Assembly: GCA_000437675.1 (NCBI GenBank)
Contig: FR901665.1
Coordinates: forward strand, 1 to 5,202
From: Prevotella sp. CAG:891
Lineage (GTDB): Bacteria > Bacteroidota > Bacteroidia > Bacteroidales > Bacteroidaceae
Direction: 5' to 3'
Length of the DNA: 5,202 nt
Shown piece by piece: positions 4,906-5,202 of this stretch (its first letter is position 1; each line of letters begins with the position of its first letter). Position numbers and translations under genes: made by a program. Under the pieces are notes generated by a model that saw only the letters and a list, made by a program, of their open reading frames with translations, was not told where the DNA came from and did no database searches.

Positions 4906-5202
4906 ATGAAAAATGACATTCCGCCCCTCGATGCCTTGACTGAGGGCATCAATGATTCCGACCTTATGCTGGCGCAGGAATCATCCGGTATGCCGGAAAC
5001 GGATTCCGAAGTCCATACAGAAATTGCCGAACATCCTGAAAAGAACAGCGGAAAGCAACAGGAAGAGGATCCTTACTGGAACGGTTTTCTACGGAATCTG
5101 GAAACCTCCGATGAGCAGCCCGACAAGAGCGAACGGCTGGTGTGCCGTCTGGACCGGGACCTGGCCGATTCGCTGGACGACTGCGTCATCTACAACCGCA
5201 GC
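4906..5202 (+). CDS. DUF3408/TraB-like protein, 3'-partial
   Basis: The frame opens with an ATG 20 nt after the ParA stop and stays open for 99 codons to the right edge, so only the N-terminal part is seen. The first 55 or so residues are acidic and probably disordered (rich in Glu, Asp, Ser and Pro). Then comes PYWNGFL at about 57-63, and after a linker a more ordered stretch, ERLVCRLDRDLADSLDDCVI (about 76-95). A disordered acidic N terminus followed by a small compact C-terminal domain is the usual form of DUF3408 proteins in Bacteroidetes transfer operons, where they follow the ParA gene. The spacing indicates co-transcription with ParA. The assignment rests on context and layout rather than on a decisive motif, because the C terminus is missing. 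Confidence 0.7.
   Translation, partial: MKNDIPPLDALTEGINDSDLMLAQESSGMPETDSEVHTEIAEHPEKNSGKQQEEDPYWNGFLRNLETSDEQPDKSERLVCRLDRDLADSLDDCVIYNRS

Overview
The window looks like the mobilization/transfer module of an integrative conjugative or mobilizable element from a Bacteroidales host (Bacteroides, Phocaeicola or Parabacteroides type). The evidence is the gene set: a MobC-like accessory protein, a MOBP-type relaxase, a ParA-type ATPase, and a DUF3408/TraB-like protein cut by the right edge. This order resembles the start of CTnDOT-like transfer regions. Several putative promoters also fit the Bacteroidales pattern (TTTG about 20 nt upstream of TAnnTTTG), and starts are preceded by A-rich leaders rather than strong Shine-Dalgarno sequences. 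The species cannot be fixed from sequence alone.

Left part (1-660): a small unidentified gene reads in from the left edge and ends at a perfect 18-bp stem-loop. Facing it on the minus strand is a small, extremely hydrophobic protein with a plausible promoter of its own.

Middle part (about 640-1700): roughly 1 kb without a convincing gene but rich in structure. It holds four copies of a TTGGACCA-type site in a nearly symmetric array, a degenerate duplicated segment, one possible 50-codon ORF, and, just before the mob genes, a run of perfect inverted repeats. That run is the best candidate for the origin of transfer and for the mob promoter/operator.

Right part (1700-5202): all genes are on the plus strand. 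The MobC-like protein (1700-2089) would bind oriT and assist the relaxase (2231-3820), which nicks and carries the transferred strand. Between them is a 141-nt gap with a strong hairpin inside a possible leader ORF whose stop overlaps the relaxase start. After a 210-nt intergenic region with its own Bacteroidales-type promoter come the ParA-like ATPase (4031-4885) and, 20 nt later, the partial DUF3408-like protein (4906 to the edge), which probably start the transfer operon. I see no clearly novel system. The most interesting material is the unexplained non-coding architecture around the mob genes.
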